Below, one piece after another: positions 5,854 to 5,958 of a DNA stretch of 5,958 nt (positions are counted from its first letter, which is position 1; every line of letters starts with the position of its first letter). A program made the translations under genes and the position numbers. The stretch is taken from assembly GCA_945971355.1 (NCBI GenBank), contig CAMFPD010000145.1, positions 1-5,958 of the forward strand, in the 5' to 3' direction. The notes beneath the pieces were generated by a model. It saw nothing but the letters and a program-made list of their open reading frames with translations, had not been told where the DNA came from and made no database searches. This stretch comes from an uncultured Lachnobacterium sp. Its GTDB lineage: Bacteria; Bacillota; Clostridia; Lachnospirales; Lachnospiraceae.

Positions 5854-5958
5854 GTGTCGGCTGTAATGGGGTGCATGGGCCTTAGTGGGAACGCTCAACC
5901 TAAGCTGCTTTATTGTGCAAAGTTCTACAAATATGGCACCCTACACAGCTTACGATTC
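5854..5958 (+). ncRNA. Candidate structured RNA: three-way junction, possibly cut by right edge
   Basis: By hand this segment folds into a closed three-way junction on the plus strand. The outer stem pairs 5869-5874 (GGGTGC) with 5936-5941 (GCACCC), extended by 5867-5868 with 5942-5943, then 5860-5864 (GCTGT) with 5945-5949 (ACAGC), then 5856-5859 (GTCG) with 5953-5956 (CGAT). The second stem pairs 5881-5885 (CTTAG) with 5900-5904 (CTAAG) and inside it 5886-5889 with 5894-5897, loop AACG. The third, weaker stem pairs 5911-5916 with 5927-5933 around a bulge. Three pairs are G-U on this strand and would be A-C on the other, which favours the plus strand. GC is about 47 percent against a much lower value next door. 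I do not recognise the family: motifs of tmRNA, SRP RNA, purine, TPP, glycine and guanidine riboswitches are not seen. It may be a divergent small RNA, the leader of a gene beyond the edge, or a folded intergenic repeat. Confidence 0.45.

Noticed and set aside
5796..5934. Minus-strand frame without stops, about 43 codons, running from the right-end element to a TAG near 5810
   Set aside because: It has no ATG start or ribosome binding site and crosses both the folded element and the AT-rich spacer, so it is most likely chance.
5866..5958. Open plus-strand frame from ATG at 5866 to the window edge (31 codons)
   Set aside because: Too short to mean much, composition reads like a translated RNA or repeat, the GGAG site is 11 bases away, and the same bases are better explained by base-paired stems. 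It remains possible if a longer frame continues to the right.

Overview
The window looks like a piece of chromosome from a low-GC Firmicute, most likely a Lachnospiraceae-type Clostridium relative. The support is AT-rich intergenic DNA, strong AGGAGG-type ribosome binding sites, an IspF/CysS gene pair, a clostridial-style MATE transporter, a short stand-alone Pta and a DUF4190-type small membrane protein. No phage, insertion sequence, CRISPR or plasmid feature is visible. The organism call is inference from gene style and composition.

All seven protein genes lie on the minus strand, so transcription runs from right to left. In that order: (1) exoA-type exodeoxyribonuclease III/AP endonuclease (5730-4975); (2) a small DUF4190-like membrane protein (4942-4508); (3) an unusual fusion of a HAD 5'-deoxynucleotidase with a degenerate guanylate-kinase-like domain (4495-3440). 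These three are packed with gaps of 32 and 12 bases and probably form one operon. Next comes (4) pta, phosphate acetyltransferase (3326-2343), which has its own promoter-like leader and is followed by a strong hairpin at 2254-2286. Then come (5) a MATE-family transporter (2230-857), (6) ispF (866-333), whose start overlaps the MATE stop by 10 bases, and (7) the first 93 codons of cysS (281-1), cut by the left edge. Genes 5 to 7 look like a second operon.

The genes are mostly housekeeping: DNA repair, acetyl-CoA/acetyl-phosphate interconversion, isoprenoid synthesis by the MEP pathway, and tRNA charging. The fusion protein is the least ordinary gene. Its HAD catalytic residues look intact, while its kinase half has lost the Walker A Ser/Thr, the usual GMP-binding segment and the lid arginines. 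The IspF protein carries a C-terminal tail with a C-x2-C-x2-C-H pattern beyond the normal end of the family.

The right end (about 5840-5958) has no convincing protein gene. It is clearly richer in GC (about 47 percent by hand count) than the AT-rich DNA beside it. It can be drawn as a compact three-way junction on the plus strand, in which several pairs are G-U wobbles that would be A-C mismatches on the other strand. This is a candidate structured RNA or folded repeat element, divergent from exoA and possibly cut by the window edge. I could not match it to a known family by eye, and it is the best candidate here for something undescribed.
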